A stretch of DNA of 64,000 nt, from NCBI GenBank assembly GCA_023227965.1, contig JALOCA010000003.1, positions 1-64,000 of the forward strand. The letters are read 5' to 3'. This document shows, piece by piece, positions 26,361 to 35,849 of this stretch. Positions within the stretch are counted from its first letter, which is position 1; every line of letters begins with the position of its first letter. A model generated the notes under the pieces. The model did no database searches and was not told the DNA's origin. It was given only the letters and a program-made list of their open reading frames with translations. Position numbers and translations under genes: made by a program. Source of the stretch: Lentimicrobiaceae bacterium. GTDB lineage: Bacteria; Bacteroidota; Bacteroidia; Bacteroidales; JALOCA01.

Positions 26361-28199
26361 TTATTCTACTGTTACCGATTTTGCAAGATTCCTCGGCTGA
26401 TCTACATTGTTACCGCGCATTACAGCAATATGATAAGCCAAAAGCTGAAGCGGAATGGTTGCCAGTAATGGAACCAGCATTTCTTCTGTTTCTGGGATTT
26501 CGATAGAATAGTCTACAAGGTTTTTTACCTGAGTATCGCCCTCGGTAACGATGGCAATGATTATCCCTTTTCTTGCTTTTATTTCTTCTATATTCGAAAC
26601 CACCTTTTCGTAAATACCATGTTTAGTTGCAATTACAACAACAGGCATATTTTTATCAATCAAAGCGATAGGACCATGTTTCATTTCAGCAGCAGGATAG
26701 CCCTCGGCGTGAATATAAGAGATTTCCTTGAGTTTAAGTGCGCCCTCCAGTGCTACCGGGAAATTATAACCACGTCCCAGGTAAAGAGCATTAGTGGAAT
26801 CTTTAAGGATTTTCGAAAGTTCAACAATCTGGTCATTTACCAATAGCGTTTTTTCCACCTTTTGGGGAATGTTTTCCAATTCGTTGATGAGCTGCTGAAA
26901 GTGGGAGCGGGAAATGGTTCCGCTTTTGTGTGCAATGGATAAAGCCATGAGGGTAAGTACGGTTACTTGTGCAGTAAAAGCTTTGGTAGAAGCAACTCCG
27001 ATTTCCGGTCCTGCATGGGTATAACTGCCTGCATGCGTTGCACGGGCAATAGAAGATCCCACTACATTGCATATACCTATAATGGTAGCTCCTTTGGATT
27101 TGGCAAGTTCAATAGCAGCCAGGGTATCAGCGGTTTCTCCCGATTGTGATATGGCAATCACCACATCTTTTTCACATATGATGGGATTACGATACCTGAA
27201 TTCCGATGCGTATTCTACTTCTACCGGAACGCGTGCCAGTTCTTCAAACAGATACTCTCCAACAAGTGCCGCGTGCCAGGAAGTTCCACATGCAATGAAA
27301 ACGATACGTTCCGCATTCATTATCTTTTGTTCAAATTCGGCAATACCGCCTAATTGTACAAAACCTTGTTGTGAATGTATTCTTCCGCGCATACTATCCT
27401 GAATAGAACGGGGCTGTTCATAAATTTCTTTCAGCATAAAATGCGGATATCCTTCTCTTTCCAATGCACTGAGGTTTATTTCCAGATGCTGGATATAAGG
27501 TGTTTTATCCTTATTGGCAATGGTTTTAATCTTAAGAGGTTTGTTACGCCGGACGATGGCAATTTCTTCCTCGTTCAGATAAACCACATTATTTGTATAT
27601 TCTATTATAGGCGTGGCATCAGAAGCTACAAAGTATTCATCTTTACCAATACCAACAACCAAGGGGCTTCCTTTTTTGGCAGCAAGTAACATATCCGGGT
27701 AATCTTCAGATATTACTACAATGGCATAAGCTCCAACCACCTGCGATAAAGCCATCCGGAAGGCTTCTTCCAACATAACCTTTTCATTTACCTGTATATC
27801 TTCGATAAGGTGAATTAAAACTTCGGTATCCGTCTTGCTGGTAAAAACAGATCCTCTTTTTTCCAGTTCTTTTTTCAGGGAAGCATAATTTTCGATGATG
27901 CCATTATGTATAATAGCCATTTTTTTGGAAGGAGAGAAATGGGGATGTGCATTTATTGTATTGGGTTCCCCGTGGGTTGCCCAGCGTGTATGTGCTATTC
28001 CGATAGTTCCACTTACGTCTTTATCTTTAATAAGTTCTTCTAACTCCTGAACTTTTCCCTGGCTTTTAAAAAGTTTCAGATTACCGTTGATTACAGCAAT
28101 TCCGGCACTGTCGTATCCTCTGTATTCCAAGCGATGCAATCCTTTCATAAGGATAGGCTGTGCTTGCCGGGGTCCTAAATAGGCAACAATTCCACACAT
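26361..28199 (-). CDS. glmS: Glutamine--fructose-6-phosphate aminotransferase (isomerizing)
   Basis: GlmS makes glucosamine-6-phosphate, the first committed step to UDP-GlcNAc for peptidoglycan and lipopolysaccharide. The 612 residues start with MCGIVAY, so Cys2 becomes the N-terminal nucleophile of the glutaminase domain (about 1-240, with HTRWATHGEP and HNGIIENY). Two SIS sugar-isomerase domains follow (ACGTSWHAA, SQSGETADTLA, STKAFTAQ). The C-terminus DQPRNLAKSVTVE is the conserved active-site end. A perfect palindrome lies upstream. No glmS ribozyme is visible. Confidence 0.98.
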   Translation of the reverse strand: MCGIVAYLGPRQAQPILMKGLHRLEYRGYDSAGIAVINGNLKLFKSQGKVQELEELIKDKDVSGTIGIAHTRWATHGEPNTINAHPHFSPSKKMAIIHNGIIENYASLKKELEKRGSVFTSKTDTEVLIHLIEDIQVNEKVMLEEAFRMALSQVVGAYAIVVISEDYPDMLLAAKKGSPLVVGIGKDEYFVASDATPIIEYTNNVVYLNEEEIAIVRRNKPLKIKTIANKDKTPYIQHLEINLSALEREGYPHFMLKEIYEQPRSIQDSMRGRIHSQQGFVQLGGIAEFEQKIMNAERIVFIACGTSWHAALVGEYLFEELARVPVEVEYASEFRYRNPIICEKDVVIAISQSGETADTLAAIELAKSKGATIIGICNVVGSSIARATHAGSYTHAGPEIGVASTKAFTAQVTVLTLMALSIAHKSGTISRSHFQQLINELENIPQKVEKTLLVNDQIVELSKILKDSTNALYLGRGYNFPVALEGALKLKEISYIHAEGYPAAEMKHGPIALIDKNMPVVVIATKHGIYEKVVSNIEEIKARKGIIIAIVTEGDTQVKNLVDYSIEIPETEEMLVPLLATIPLQLLAYHIAVMRGNNVDQPRNLAKSVTVE

Positions 28200-28218
28200 A
28201 ACAACAAATTTAATAATG

Positions 28219-28226
28219 CAAAGTTA
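28219..28226 (-). promoter_or_regulatory. -7 box of the glmS promoter
   Basis: On the minus strand this reads TAACTTTG, a fit to TAnnTTTG, 20 bases before the glmS ATG. No TTTG lies at the standard distance; a perfect palindrome occupies that stretch instead, which suggests regulated use. Confidence 0.4.
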
Positions 28227-28236
28227 TAAAATATGC

Positions 28237-28255
28237 TTGCATTATTATAATGCAA
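28237..28255. promoter_or_regulatory. Perfect 19-bp palindrome upstream of glmS
   Basis: TTGCATTATTATAATGCAA has 9-bp arms that are exact reverse complements around a single central base. It lies 38-56 bases upstream of the glmS start, covering the -33 region of its likely promoter. Such a dyad is a typical dimeric repressor or activator site. Confidence 0.5.
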
Positions 28256-28316
28256 ATGTATATTCGCTGTTAATATACGTTAAAATCGTGGTAATTTCCG
28301 AAGTATTCGCTTTGGG

Positions 28317-29627
28317 TTAATTTTTCAGATGGGTATAAAATATCTGCAGACGTAACCTGTCAACCGGAGTAGTTCTGCCGTTAATCATAACACGGTACGC
28401 TTTATTTCGGGTGAACAAAAACAGCTCCTGATTTGGTTCAGCATCCTCTTCAAACATGGATTGTACATAACGGGTTATGCGAAAGCGATATTCATTTTTA
28501 TTGTTTAAAGTACCGCCAAAATAGCCACTTCCTTCTGTCTCGTCAATAAGTACACTCATGCTTGTATCGTTGAGATTTTTTCTTAATGTCAATGATGGTG
28601 GGGCTGATAAATATTTGCTTCCCCCAAATGTTGGCATGTCAGCTTTTACAACAAGTTCTGCCTGGTTAATAACTATTTTTCCTGACTTAGCTAATTGTAA
28701 CAGGTAGGGGATACGGAATTTAACCTTAGTACCACCCATTGATTGCAGGTAGAGTTTTCTCTGTGCTGCAACAGAATCTCCGGCAAGTTGCGCCTTAAGT
28801 TCATTGGAGGCATGAGCATATCCATAGTGATCAAAATGAGTGAAAAAGGCAGCATATTGGTTTATTACAAAATTTTGTTTCAATGAATTAGCGCTATCAT
28901 TTTGATAATAAAGCACCATTTCGCTTTGTGGGTTCAGCAGATTAAAATACAGCATAGCTCCTTTTCCTATTGTATTTACAGGATCAGAAAATATACATAT
29001 ACCCTTTAAAAATCTCAGAAAGGCTTCATTATTGAGGAAAATACTGTCAGCAGCATGGATAAATTTATTGCCAAATTCGTCAGATAAGCGGATTCGTAAA
29101 TGGGGTGCATAGTTTATGGTATCAATTTTTACGCTGTCGTATGGGTGTGGAAAAAAAGTGACATTGCCAATTGCCTGGTCGTAATGCGGTTTTGTCTGAT
29201 TGGAATAATAAGCGGTATCTTTTATAAGGTTGCCGGAAAGTTCATAAACGGTAAAATGCTGTGGTGTATTTGTTTCGCCATAAATCCCATCGTATTGCAG
29301 TTTTAAAACAATAGAATCCAATGTGGGATTTTCGCCAAAGCTAATATCTGTTGATTTTAACCGCAACTGTGTGTAGATGCTGGCTGTAGTTTTTCCGAAC
29401 TCTGGGTCGTAAAACGAACCTAAAATTACAGGTGACGTTTCGTCAGTACGAATCGAGTCATCTAATATGGTTCTGGCATCAATAGTGAGCGTATCGCAAT
29501 ATTCAAAATTCAATTGATCGCCAGCAGGAGTAATATCCAATCCAAGTTCAGAAGGTTCTTTTTTGCAGGATTGAAACAGGAAAGTGGTTATAATCGTCAA
29601 TAATACAAGCTTTGTTCTGATGTTCAC
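28317..29627 (-). CDS. DUF4270 family lipoprotein
   Basis: A 436-residue outer-envelope lipoprotein. The signal peptide ends in the lipobox FQSC (Cys21), followed by KK. The mature part is beta-rich and fits DUF4270, a Bacteroidetes family of unknown function. The start codon is GTG at 29627: no in-frame ATG exists between it and an upstream stop, and the GTG gives an ideal lipoprotein signal. In this phylum the gene is often found, as here, between a short glycogen-synthase-like gene and glmS. All three genes run on the minus strand. Confidence 0.8.
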   Translation of the reverse strand: MNIRTKLVLLTIITTFLFQSCKKEPSELGLDITPAGDQLNFEYCDTLTIDARTILDDSIRTDETSPVILGSFYDPEFGKTTASIYTQLRLKSTDISFGENPTLDSIVLKLQYDGIYGETNTPQHFTVYELSGNLIKDTAYYSNQTKPHYDQAIGNVTFFPHPYDSVKIDTINYAPHLRIRLSDEFGNKFIHAADSIFLNNEAFLRFLKGICIFSDPVNTIGKGAMLYFNLLNPQSEMVLYYQNDSANSLKQNFVINQYAAFFTHFDHYGYAHASNELKAQLAGDSVAAQRKLYLQSMGGTKVKFRIPYLLQLAKSGKIVINQAELVVKADMPTFGGSKYLSAPPSLTLRKNLNDTSMSVLIDETEGSGYFGGTLNNKNEYRFRITRYVQSMFEEDAEPNQELFLFTRNKAYRVMINGRTTPVDRLRLQIFYTHLKN

Positions 29628-29659
29628 GTGAGTACAAATTAAAAAGTTCAGTTTTTGTT

Positions 29660-30481
29660 TTAATCAATAGTCTCTTTCGTCAGGATTTCATTATAAAAAT
29701 TGGAATATTTTTCAATAAAGTTATCAATGGGCTGATAGGGCAAAAAAGGTTTTCTTGAATTGGTTAGATAATCAGACACTTCCGCATTTATTGTTTCACA
29801 ACTAATTATTAAACCGTCAGAATAGTCAATAGCACTTTGCATTAAACTAACGAAGTTTGATTTTTTATAGTATTTGAGATCTTTATTTGTTATTCCTTCC
29901 ATTTTAATTTTCTGGGAAAAATCTTTGCTCATGTTTCCCTCGAAAGCATCATCATAAACAGAATAAATCACTTTTGTTTCTGCAAAAAGAGGGTTATCCC
30001 TGTAGGCACGTTTAACATACAAAGGCAATAAACTGGTCATCCAGCCATGACAGTGAATAATATCGGGCGACCAACCTAATTTTTTAACCGTTTCAAGCAC
30101 TCCGCGAACAAAGAAAATAGCCCGTTCATCATTATCTTTAAAAAACTTCTGGTTTTTGTCGTGAAAAATAAATTTTCTTTGAAAATAATCTTCATTGTCA
30201 ATGAAATAAATTTGCATCCGGGCACTTTGAATTGAAGCAACTTTGATGATAAGAGGATGGTCTGTATTGTCAATTATCAGGTTCATACCCGAAAGACGGA
30301 TTACTTCATGCAGTTGATTTCTCCTTTCGTTAATGTTTCCAAACCGGGGCATAAAAGTCCTGATTTCTTTTCCATTTTCCTGTACCGCTTGTGGCAAATA
30401 CCGGCAAATGGTTCCCATATTACTCTCCGGTAGGTAAGGTGTAATTTCCTGGGTTACAAATAATATCCTGGTTTTTTCCAT
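29660..30481 (-). CDS. Short glycogen/starch synthase catalytic-domain protein (GT5 N-terminal half)
   Basis: A 273-residue protein equal to the N-terminal Rossmann half of GT5 glycogen synthases. It has RILFVTQEITPYLPES at the start and IIHCHGWMTSLLPLYVK near 143, but the C-terminal nucleotide-sugar half (usual total about 480 residues) is missing. The DNA after the stop leads straight to the DUF4270 start, so there is no detached second half and no sign of a frameshift. Stand-alone forms of this size are conserved in Bacteroidetes in this same gene order. Whether it is an active transferase is doubtful. Confidence 0.75.
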   Translation of the reverse strand: MEKTRILFVTQEITPYLPESNMGTICRYLPQAVQENGKEIRTFMPRFGNINERRNQLHEVIRLSGMNLIIDNTDHPLIIKVASIQSARMQIYFIDNEDYFQRKFIFHDKNQKFFKDNDERAIFFVRGVLETVKKLGWSPDIIHCHGWMTSLLPLYVKRAYRDNPLFAETKVIYSVYDDAFEGNMSKDFSQKIKMEGITNKDLKYYKKSNFVSLMQSAIDYSDGLIISCETINAEVSDYLTNSRKPFLPYQPIDNFIEKYSNFYNEILTKETID

Positions 30482-30795
30482 GCTTTTTTCCTACTTTATA
30501 TAAAATAATTTGCAAAAATACTAAAAATAATTTGCAATTCATTTTTAAATCATTAGTAAAACGCAAGATAAGTAAAAATAGTGTGTATATCTGTTTGTTC
30601 TATAATGATATCCGGATGAGGGAAAAGTATTTGTGAAAACAGACTTAAATTTGTGAAAAAGCGATGCTGGTACAAAAGAAAAATTTTTCAGAACCCTTTT
30701 CCCGTTTAAAACTTAATAAATGATAATTTTGCCACCGATTTTTCTGAGAGAAAAAACGAATTTAATTATATTATTCTGATAATAAATCAATTATC
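30482..30795. other. Divergent promoter region, glycogen-synthase-like gene / oxidoreductase
   Basis: About 314 bases. For the minus-strand gene, a TATTTTTG box (plus coordinates 30513-30520) is a good -7 candidate. For the plus-strand oxidoreductase, TAATTTTG at 30724-30731 is the best -7 box, about 65 bases before its ATG. The middle part shows no gene, hairpin or repeat that I can support. Confidence 0.5.
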
Positions 30796-33700
30796 ATGCA
30801 TAAAATCGAAAAACATCCCATACTTGATGTTCCTGTAACCGAAAAAACCACTTTTCTTTTCAACGGAAAAAAAATAATGGGTGAAAAAGGTTTTACCATT
30901 GCTGCAGCACTGCACCAGGCAGGATACCCTGTACACAGCCACAGTCTTTCTAACCGGGAGCGTAGCCTCGAATGTGGAATTGGGAAATGTGGTGCATGCG
31001 AAATGCTTGTTGATGGTGAAATAAAACGCATATGTATTACCACCGTTGATGGTATAAAAAATGTAAGTGAAATACCCAAAAACTTTATCCCCAATATTAT
31101 TGAGGTGGGTAAAAACGAGCCGGTAAAAATTTATAAAACTACCGTAACGATAATTGGCGCAGGACCTGCGGGTCTTGCTGTAAGAGAAGAACTGAATCGG
31201 CATAAGATTGATAATATTGTAATTGACAATAATTCAAAAATTGGCGGGCAGTTTAATATGCAAACGCATCAATTTTTCTTTTTCGAAAAAGAAAAAAAAT
31301 TTGGCGGTATGCGCGGTTTTGAAATTGCCCAAACTTTAGCAGGAAAAGACTTGAACGGAATATTTTTGAATTCTACTGTTTGGGATATTTTGGAAGGGAA
31401 AAAACTGGCAATTAAAAACATTAAAACCAACGAAATATTTTATATAGAAGCACAATACCTTGTAATATCAACAGGCGCAGTGCCATTTATGCCAACTTTT
31501 GAAAATGATGATCTGCCGGGGGTATATACAGCAGCCGTTGTACAGAAAATGATGAATACTGAATTTACCCTTTTGGGTAAAAATGTACTCACCGTAGGTG
31601 CAGGAAATATAGGATACCTTACATCTTACCAACTGATGCAAGCTGGTGCTCATGTAAAAGCCATCATAGAAGCCCAGCTAACAGAAGGAGGTTTTCCGGT
31701 GCAGGCAAACAGGGTACGAAGACTCGGCATCCCAATTTTAACATCCCATATTTTGCTTAAAGCTATTCCCAATGCTGATCATGATGGAATAATTGGAGCC
31801 GTGGTTGCTGAATGTGAAAATTTTAAACCCATACCAGGCACGGAAAAAATAATTGAAGGAATAGATGCCATTAATATTTGTACCGGTTTGGTTCCAGATG
31901 ACCAGTTATTGATAAAAGGTAATGAAGTTTTTGGAAGAAATTGTTACGGTGCGGGCGATGCTTTAAGAATAGGAGAAGGCACAAGTGCTGTTTTAAGAGG
32001 CAAACAGGTTGCCTACGAAATTCTGGAAGCATTGGATGAACATTATTTGTATGATGATTATCTTGCACTTTCAAAAGAATATATTGATTCGCAACAGCAT
32101 CCTTTAAAGGTGATAGATATACCTTTCTGTCCTTCTGATGAAAGAATAAAAAGTAAACCATTTGTTCAGATTGACTGTCTGTATGGTTTTGCCTGTAATC
32201 CCTGCGAATTTGCCTGTCCACATGGCGCCATCACCAAAACCTCTACGAGTACAGTTCCGCAAATTGATTTTGACAAATGCATAGGGTGCATGGATTGCGT
32301 TTACCAATGTCCCGGGCTTGCAATTTTTGGATATGCTGTAAATAAAGACTGGTTGTTTCTTCCCATTGAATACGAAGCCTCGGAAAAAGCGGAAGTTTAC
32401 CTGGTGGATAACTATGGTAAAAAGCTGGGAGAAGGAATAATTGAAAAAATTCTTTATAAACCAAATAAAACAAATATAGCCAGGATAAAAGCCCTGGATA
32501 TCCACGGGAAAGATCTTTTGCAGATAAGAGGATTTATTGTAAAAAAACAATATCCCAAGCCTATCGAAATGATTCCTACCCAATACCAATACAATGCCAA
32601 TCCCTATGTTTGTCATTGCGACGATGTTACACTAACAGAAATTTTAGATACCATCACTGATAGAAAATTTATTTCTGTTGATGAAATAAAGCATACCACC
32701 CGTTTGGGTATGGGTGCCTGTAGGGGAAAAAGATGTATAAAAAGACTAAAACAAACTTTGATTGGCTCAGGTATTTCGATAGTGGGGGAGGCTACACCGA
32801 GAGGTCCTCTCTCCAATCAATTATCATTAGGCGAATTGTTTCCGAGAACAGAAAAAGATAAAATTATTCCCTATCTAATTGGAAAAGAAATTAAAAAGGA
32901 AATCGTGCAATCTTTTGTTGCAGGAGGAGGAATTGGAGGAAGCGCTCTTTTCCGGTATCTTTCCGAAGCCAGATTAAAACCTATAATGATTAATTTTGAA
33001 AGAGGTTCTTCGTGGCGAAATATTGCCGGTGGACGACCAGCCTTCAGCTTGCCTGAAATAGCAGAAATAGCCCGCAAAAACCATGAAATATTCGCCGAAT
33101 TACAAAAAATTCACAATATTAATTTTCGCAATACCCGGTATGTAACTTTTGCGCACGACGCACCCACTTACAAATCTCTTGAAGAATCCTGCTCCTGGTC
33201 GGATGCCTACATGGTTGAACCCCGTGATTTTTCAAAAGAAATTTCACCTTTTATTAACCCGAAACTCAATGAGACTTATTTGTCGGCTTTAATAACCCGT
33301 GATTGCTGGCAAGCAACTCCAGGCAAGGTAATTGACCTGATTCGCCGAATAGGTTTGGATAATGGAGGTCAAATCCTTGAAGATTGTAAGTTGATAGATG
33401 TAAAAAAAGAAAACTCTACCTATTACATACTCATACAAAACCATAACAAAGAGTATGTGGAATACCAGAGCGAAATTTTTGTAAATGCAATGGGAGCCGG
33501 AGGCGAAATTTTTGCCCGGAAATTAGGCATAGAAACAGGATTGTACTCGATAAAACATCAAGCGTTTATTACCCGGCGCTTACCCATGATGGGCATAAAC
33601 GGAAGTCCACTCGACATGATAATTGACCGTCGGAAATACAAAGGTTTTAGTGCCGTTTATGGACAACAATTAGGCGAAACAGGTCAAATAATAGGCTGTG

Positions 33701-34032
33701 CTTCACCGGCTGTAGAGCCTTTGGAAGCAGATAAAAATTTAAAAATCAATTCCAAAGAGTTCCTCGAAATTTCTGCCGAAATATTTGTCAACTGGTTTCC
33801 AAAACTTTCTTCGGTGGGTTTCCAGGCGGTATGGGCTGGTTATTATGTTGAACCCCGCATGTACATTGACCCCGAACTCGGATTATTCCTCGGTTTACGT
33901 GGACATGGGTTTATGTTAAGTCAATACCTTGCAAAAATGTATGTTGACAAACTCACGGGAAAAGAAATTCCCACTTATTTTGAAAGACTTAAACTGCAAG
34001 GCGACGGGCTGCTGGAAAGCGCTTTTAAATAA
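30796..34032 (+). CDS. Fused HcnABC / opine-oxidase-like FAD and iron-sulfur oxidoreductase
   Basis: This single 1078-residue chain joins domains that are usually three subunits of amino-acid, opine or glycine (HcnABC) dehydrogenases. In order: a [2Fe-2S] ferredoxin domain (Cys60, 65, 68, 80); an FAD-binding pyridine nucleotide-disulfide-type domain (IIGAGPAGL at 119-127, second dinucleotide fold TVGAGNIGY near 267); two [4Fe-4S] motifs (Cys461, 467, 470, 474 and Cys495, 498, 501, 505); a BFD-like [2Fe-2S] motif (Cys606, 608, 642, 647); and a DAO-type FAD oxidase domain (AGGGIGGSALF near 709 to the end). The layout suggests that an amine or imino acid is oxidised at the DAO site and electrons pass through the clusters to an acceptor. 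The substrate is unknown. No membrane segment is visible. Confidence 0.8.
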   Translation: MHKIEKHPILDVPVTEKTTFLFNGKKIMGEKGFTIAAALHQAGYPVHSHSLSNRERSLECGIGKCGACEMLVDGEIKRICITTVDGIKNVSEIPKNFIPNIIEVGKNEPVKIYKTTVTIIGAGPAGLAVREELNRHKIDNIVIDNNSKIGGQFNMQTHQFFFFEKEKKFGGMRGFEIAQTLAGKDLNGIFLNSTVWDILEGKKLAIKNIKTNEIFYIEAQYLVISTGAVPFMPTFENDDLPGVYTAAVVQKMMNTEFTLLGKNVLTVGAGNIGYLTSYQLMQAGAHVKAIIEAQLTEGGFPVQANRVRRLGIPILTSHILLKAIPNADHDGIIGAVVAECENFKPIPGTEKIIEGIDAINICTGLVPDDQLLIKGNEVFGRNCYGAGDALRIGEGTSAVLRGKQVAYEILEALDEHYLYDDYLALSKEYIDSQQHPLKVIDIPFCPSDERIKSKPFVQIDCLYGFACNPCEFACPHGAITKTSTSTVPQIDFDKCIGCMDCVYQCPGLAIFGYAVNKDWLFLPIEYEASEKAEVYLVDNYGKKLGEGIIEKILYKPNKTNIARIKALDIHGKDLLQIRGFIVKKQYPKPIEMIPTQYQYNANPYVCHCDDVTLTEILDTITDRKFISVDEIKHTTRLGMGACRGKRCIKRLKQTLIGSGISIVGEATPRGPLSNQLSLGELFPRTEKDKIIPYLIGKEIKKEIVQSFVAGGGIGGSALFRYLSEARLKPIMINFERGSSWRNIAGGRPAFSLPEIAEIARKNHEIFAELQKIHNINFRNTRYVTFAHDAPTYKSLEESCSWSDAYMVEPRDFSKEISPFINPKLNETYLSALITRDCWQATPGKVIDLIRRIGLDNGGQILEDCKLIDVKKENSTYYILIQNHNKEYVEYQSEIFVNAMGAGGEIFARKLGIETGLYSIKHQAFITRRLPMMGINGSPLDMIIDRRKYKGFSAVYGQQLGETGQIIGCASPAVEPLEADKNLKINSKEFLEISAEIFVNWFPKLSSVGFQAVWAGYYVEPRMYIDPELGLFLGLRGHGFMLSQYLAKMYVDKLTGKEIPTYFERLKLQGDGLLESAFK

Positions 34033-34035
34033 ATA

Positions 34036-34067
34036 TTTGTTATTCATAATATTAATTTTTAATTTTG
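34036..34067 (+). promoter_or_regulatory. Promoter of the yceD-rpmF-plsX-fabH operon
   Basis: TTTG at 34036-34039 and TAATTTTG at 34060-34067, with a 20-base spacer, match the phylum's -33 and -7 elements. They lie just after the oxidoreductase stop, giving a leader of about 14 bases before the first ATG. Confidence 0.55.
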
Positions 34068-34086
34068 CCCCCCTATTTTCAAAAAT

Positions 34087-34632
34087 ATGAAGATGGATTA
34101 CATAAACGGTTTCGTAGTCCAATTCAGTGGGTTAAGTTTAGGCTTACATCCATTTGATTTTGAAATTGACCAAAGGTTCTTTGACCAAATTGAATATTCC
34201 GAAATTCGGAATGGTAACATAAAAGTGCATCTTGACTTCGACAAGCATGAACGAATGTTTATTCTCGATTTTCACATATCGGGTGAAATTGAAGTGATAT
34301 GCAATCGTTGTGCAGAACTTTTTGCATATCCCATTCAGGGCAAAGAAAGGCTTATTGTTAAAATAGGGGAGACCACACCAGAAAATACAGAAGAAGATAT
34401 TTTGATAATAAGCGAAACAGAATACAAATTAGATTTAAGCGGATTGCTTTATGAGTATATCAGTTTGATGCTACCGTTTCGTGTTGTTCATCCTGAAGAT
34501 GAATATGGAAATAGCAAGTGCAACCCGGAAATGATTAAAAAAATTGAAGAAATGGCTCCCCGGCAACAACCCGATCCCCGGTGGGATTCGCTGAAAAAAC
34601 TGATTAATAATGAACAAGAAAATAATAATTAA
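34087..34632 (+). CDS. YceD/DUF177 family protein
   Basis: A 181-residue DUF177 (YceD) protein with the conserved central IEVICNRCAELFAYPIQG, a Cys-x2-Cys pair, and the C-terminal DPRWDSLKKL that marks the family. It is encoded directly before rpmF as in most bacteria, and family members have been linked to rRNA metabolism. The spacing to rpmF is 18 bases. Confidence 0.9.
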   Translation: MKMDYINGFVVQFSGLSLGLHPFDFEIDQRFFDQIEYSEIRNGNIKVHLDFDKHERMFILDFHISGEIEVICNRCAELFAYPIQGKERLIVKIGETTPENTEEDILIISETEYKLDLSGLLYEYISLMLPFRVVHPEDEYGNSKCNPEMIKKIEEMAPRQQPDPRWDSLKKLINNEQENNN

Positions 34633-34650
34633 TAATAATATTTAAGAACC

Positions 34651-34836
34651 ATGCCAAATCCAAAACACAGGTTTTCAAAAACAAGAAGCGCAAAAAGACG
34701 CACGCATTACAAAGCAGAAGCACCTACGATTATTGTTTGTTCAAATTGTGGCGCATCTGTTCTTTATCACAGGGTTTGCCCCGAATGCGGTTATTATAAA
34801 GGGAAATTAGCTATTGAGAAAGAAGCAACTGCTTAA
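34651..34836 (+). CDS. rpmF: 50S ribosomal protein bL32
   Basis: A 61-residue ribosomal protein of the large subunit. It starts with MPNPKHRFSKTRSAKRR and carries a zinc-ribbon formed by CSNC and CPEC, so this is the zinc-dependent form. It is placed between yceD and plsX as in many bacteria, which ties ribosome production to lipid synthesis. Confidence 0.97.
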   Translation: MPNPKHRFSKTRSAKRRTHYKAEAPTIIVCSNCGASVLYHRVCPECGYYKGKLAIEKEATA

Positions 34837-34869
34837 ATATAGCATATTCATTTATTAAAAAATGCTTCC

Positions 34870-35832
34870 ATGAAAATCGGTTTAGATGTAATGGGAGGTG
34901 ATTTTGCTCCTAACGCAACCATTGCTGGTGCAATTCTTGCTCACAAGCAATTGCCTGCAACCGACAAAATTATACTTATCGGAGATGAAAAAATTATCGT
35001 AGAAATATTGCATCATGAAAATTATGCACCTGATAATTTCATTATTGCTCATGCTCCAGATGTAATAAGTATGGGAGAACACCCAACAAAAGCGTTGCTT
35101 AAAAAGCCACACTCAAGTATTGGCGTTGGTTTTCACCTTCTTAAAAATAAAAAAATTGATTCTTTTGCCAGTGCCGGAAGTAGCGGTGCGATGCTTGTAG
35201 GATCCATTTTTAGTGTTAATACCGTTCAGGGGGTCATCCGACCTTGCACTTCCGCAATTTTGCCTCAGGAAAACGGTAAAACAAGCATTCTACTTGATAT
35301 AGGCACAAACCCTGATGTGAAACCAGATATACTGTACCAATTTGCTTTACTGGGTTCATTATTTTCGCAATATGTTTATAAAATTTCTCAACCCAGGGTA
35401 GCATTGCTCAACATCGGAGAAGAGGAAGAAAAGGGCAATATAACCTGCCAATCTGCATTCAAATTAATGTACAATTCCAAAGATTTTAATTTTATAGGTA
35501 ATGTTGAAGGCAGAGATCTTTTTAAAAGCAAAGCAGATGTTATCGTTTGCGATGGATTTACCGGAAATATCGTCCTCAAAAGCGTCGAAGCAATGTACCG
35601 TCTGATGGTTAAAAGAGGCTTTTCTGATGATTATTTTAAGAGATTTAATTATGAAAATTATGGAGGAACACCCTTACTGGGAATAAATGCTCCTATAATT
35701 TTAGGACATGGAATCTCAAACGATATTGCGATAAAAAACATGATTTTGCTTTCTAAAGAAGTATATATGGCAAAACTTCCCCAAAAAATTAAAAATGCCA
35801 TTCAAAACTACAACGATACCAACGAAGTGTAG
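34870..35832 (+). CDS. plsX: Phosphate acyltransferase PlsX
   Basis: PlsX turns acyl-ACP into acyl-phosphate, the donor for the PlsY glycerol-phosphate acyltransferase. The 320-residue length is normal. The N-terminal LDVMGGDFAPNATI, the ASAGSSGAML segment and the VCDGFTGNIVLK signature near 230 are all present. fabH begins 17 bases after the stop. Confidence 0.97.
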   Translation: MKIGLDVMGGDFAPNATIAGAILAHKQLPATDKIILIGDEKIIVEILHHENYAPDNFIIAHAPDVISMGEHPTKALLKKPHSSIGVGFHLLKNKKIDSFASAGSSGAMLVGSIFSVNTVQGVIRPCTSAILPQENGKTSILLDIGTNPDVKPDILYQFALLGSLFSQYVYKISQPRVALLNIGEEEEKGNITCQSAFKLMYNSKDFNFIGNVEGRDLFKSKADVIVCDGFTGNIVLKSVEAMYRLMVKRGFSDDYFKRFNYENYGGTPLLGINAPIILGHGISNDIAIKNMILLSKEVYMAKLPQKIKNAIQNYNDTNEV

Positions 35833-35849
35833 TATTTAATAATTTAAAT

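Noticed and set aside
29621..29636. CACGTG core at the DUF4270 start as a third parS site
   Set aside because: Only TTCACGTGA agrees; the outer bases of the 16-bp consensus do not match on either side.
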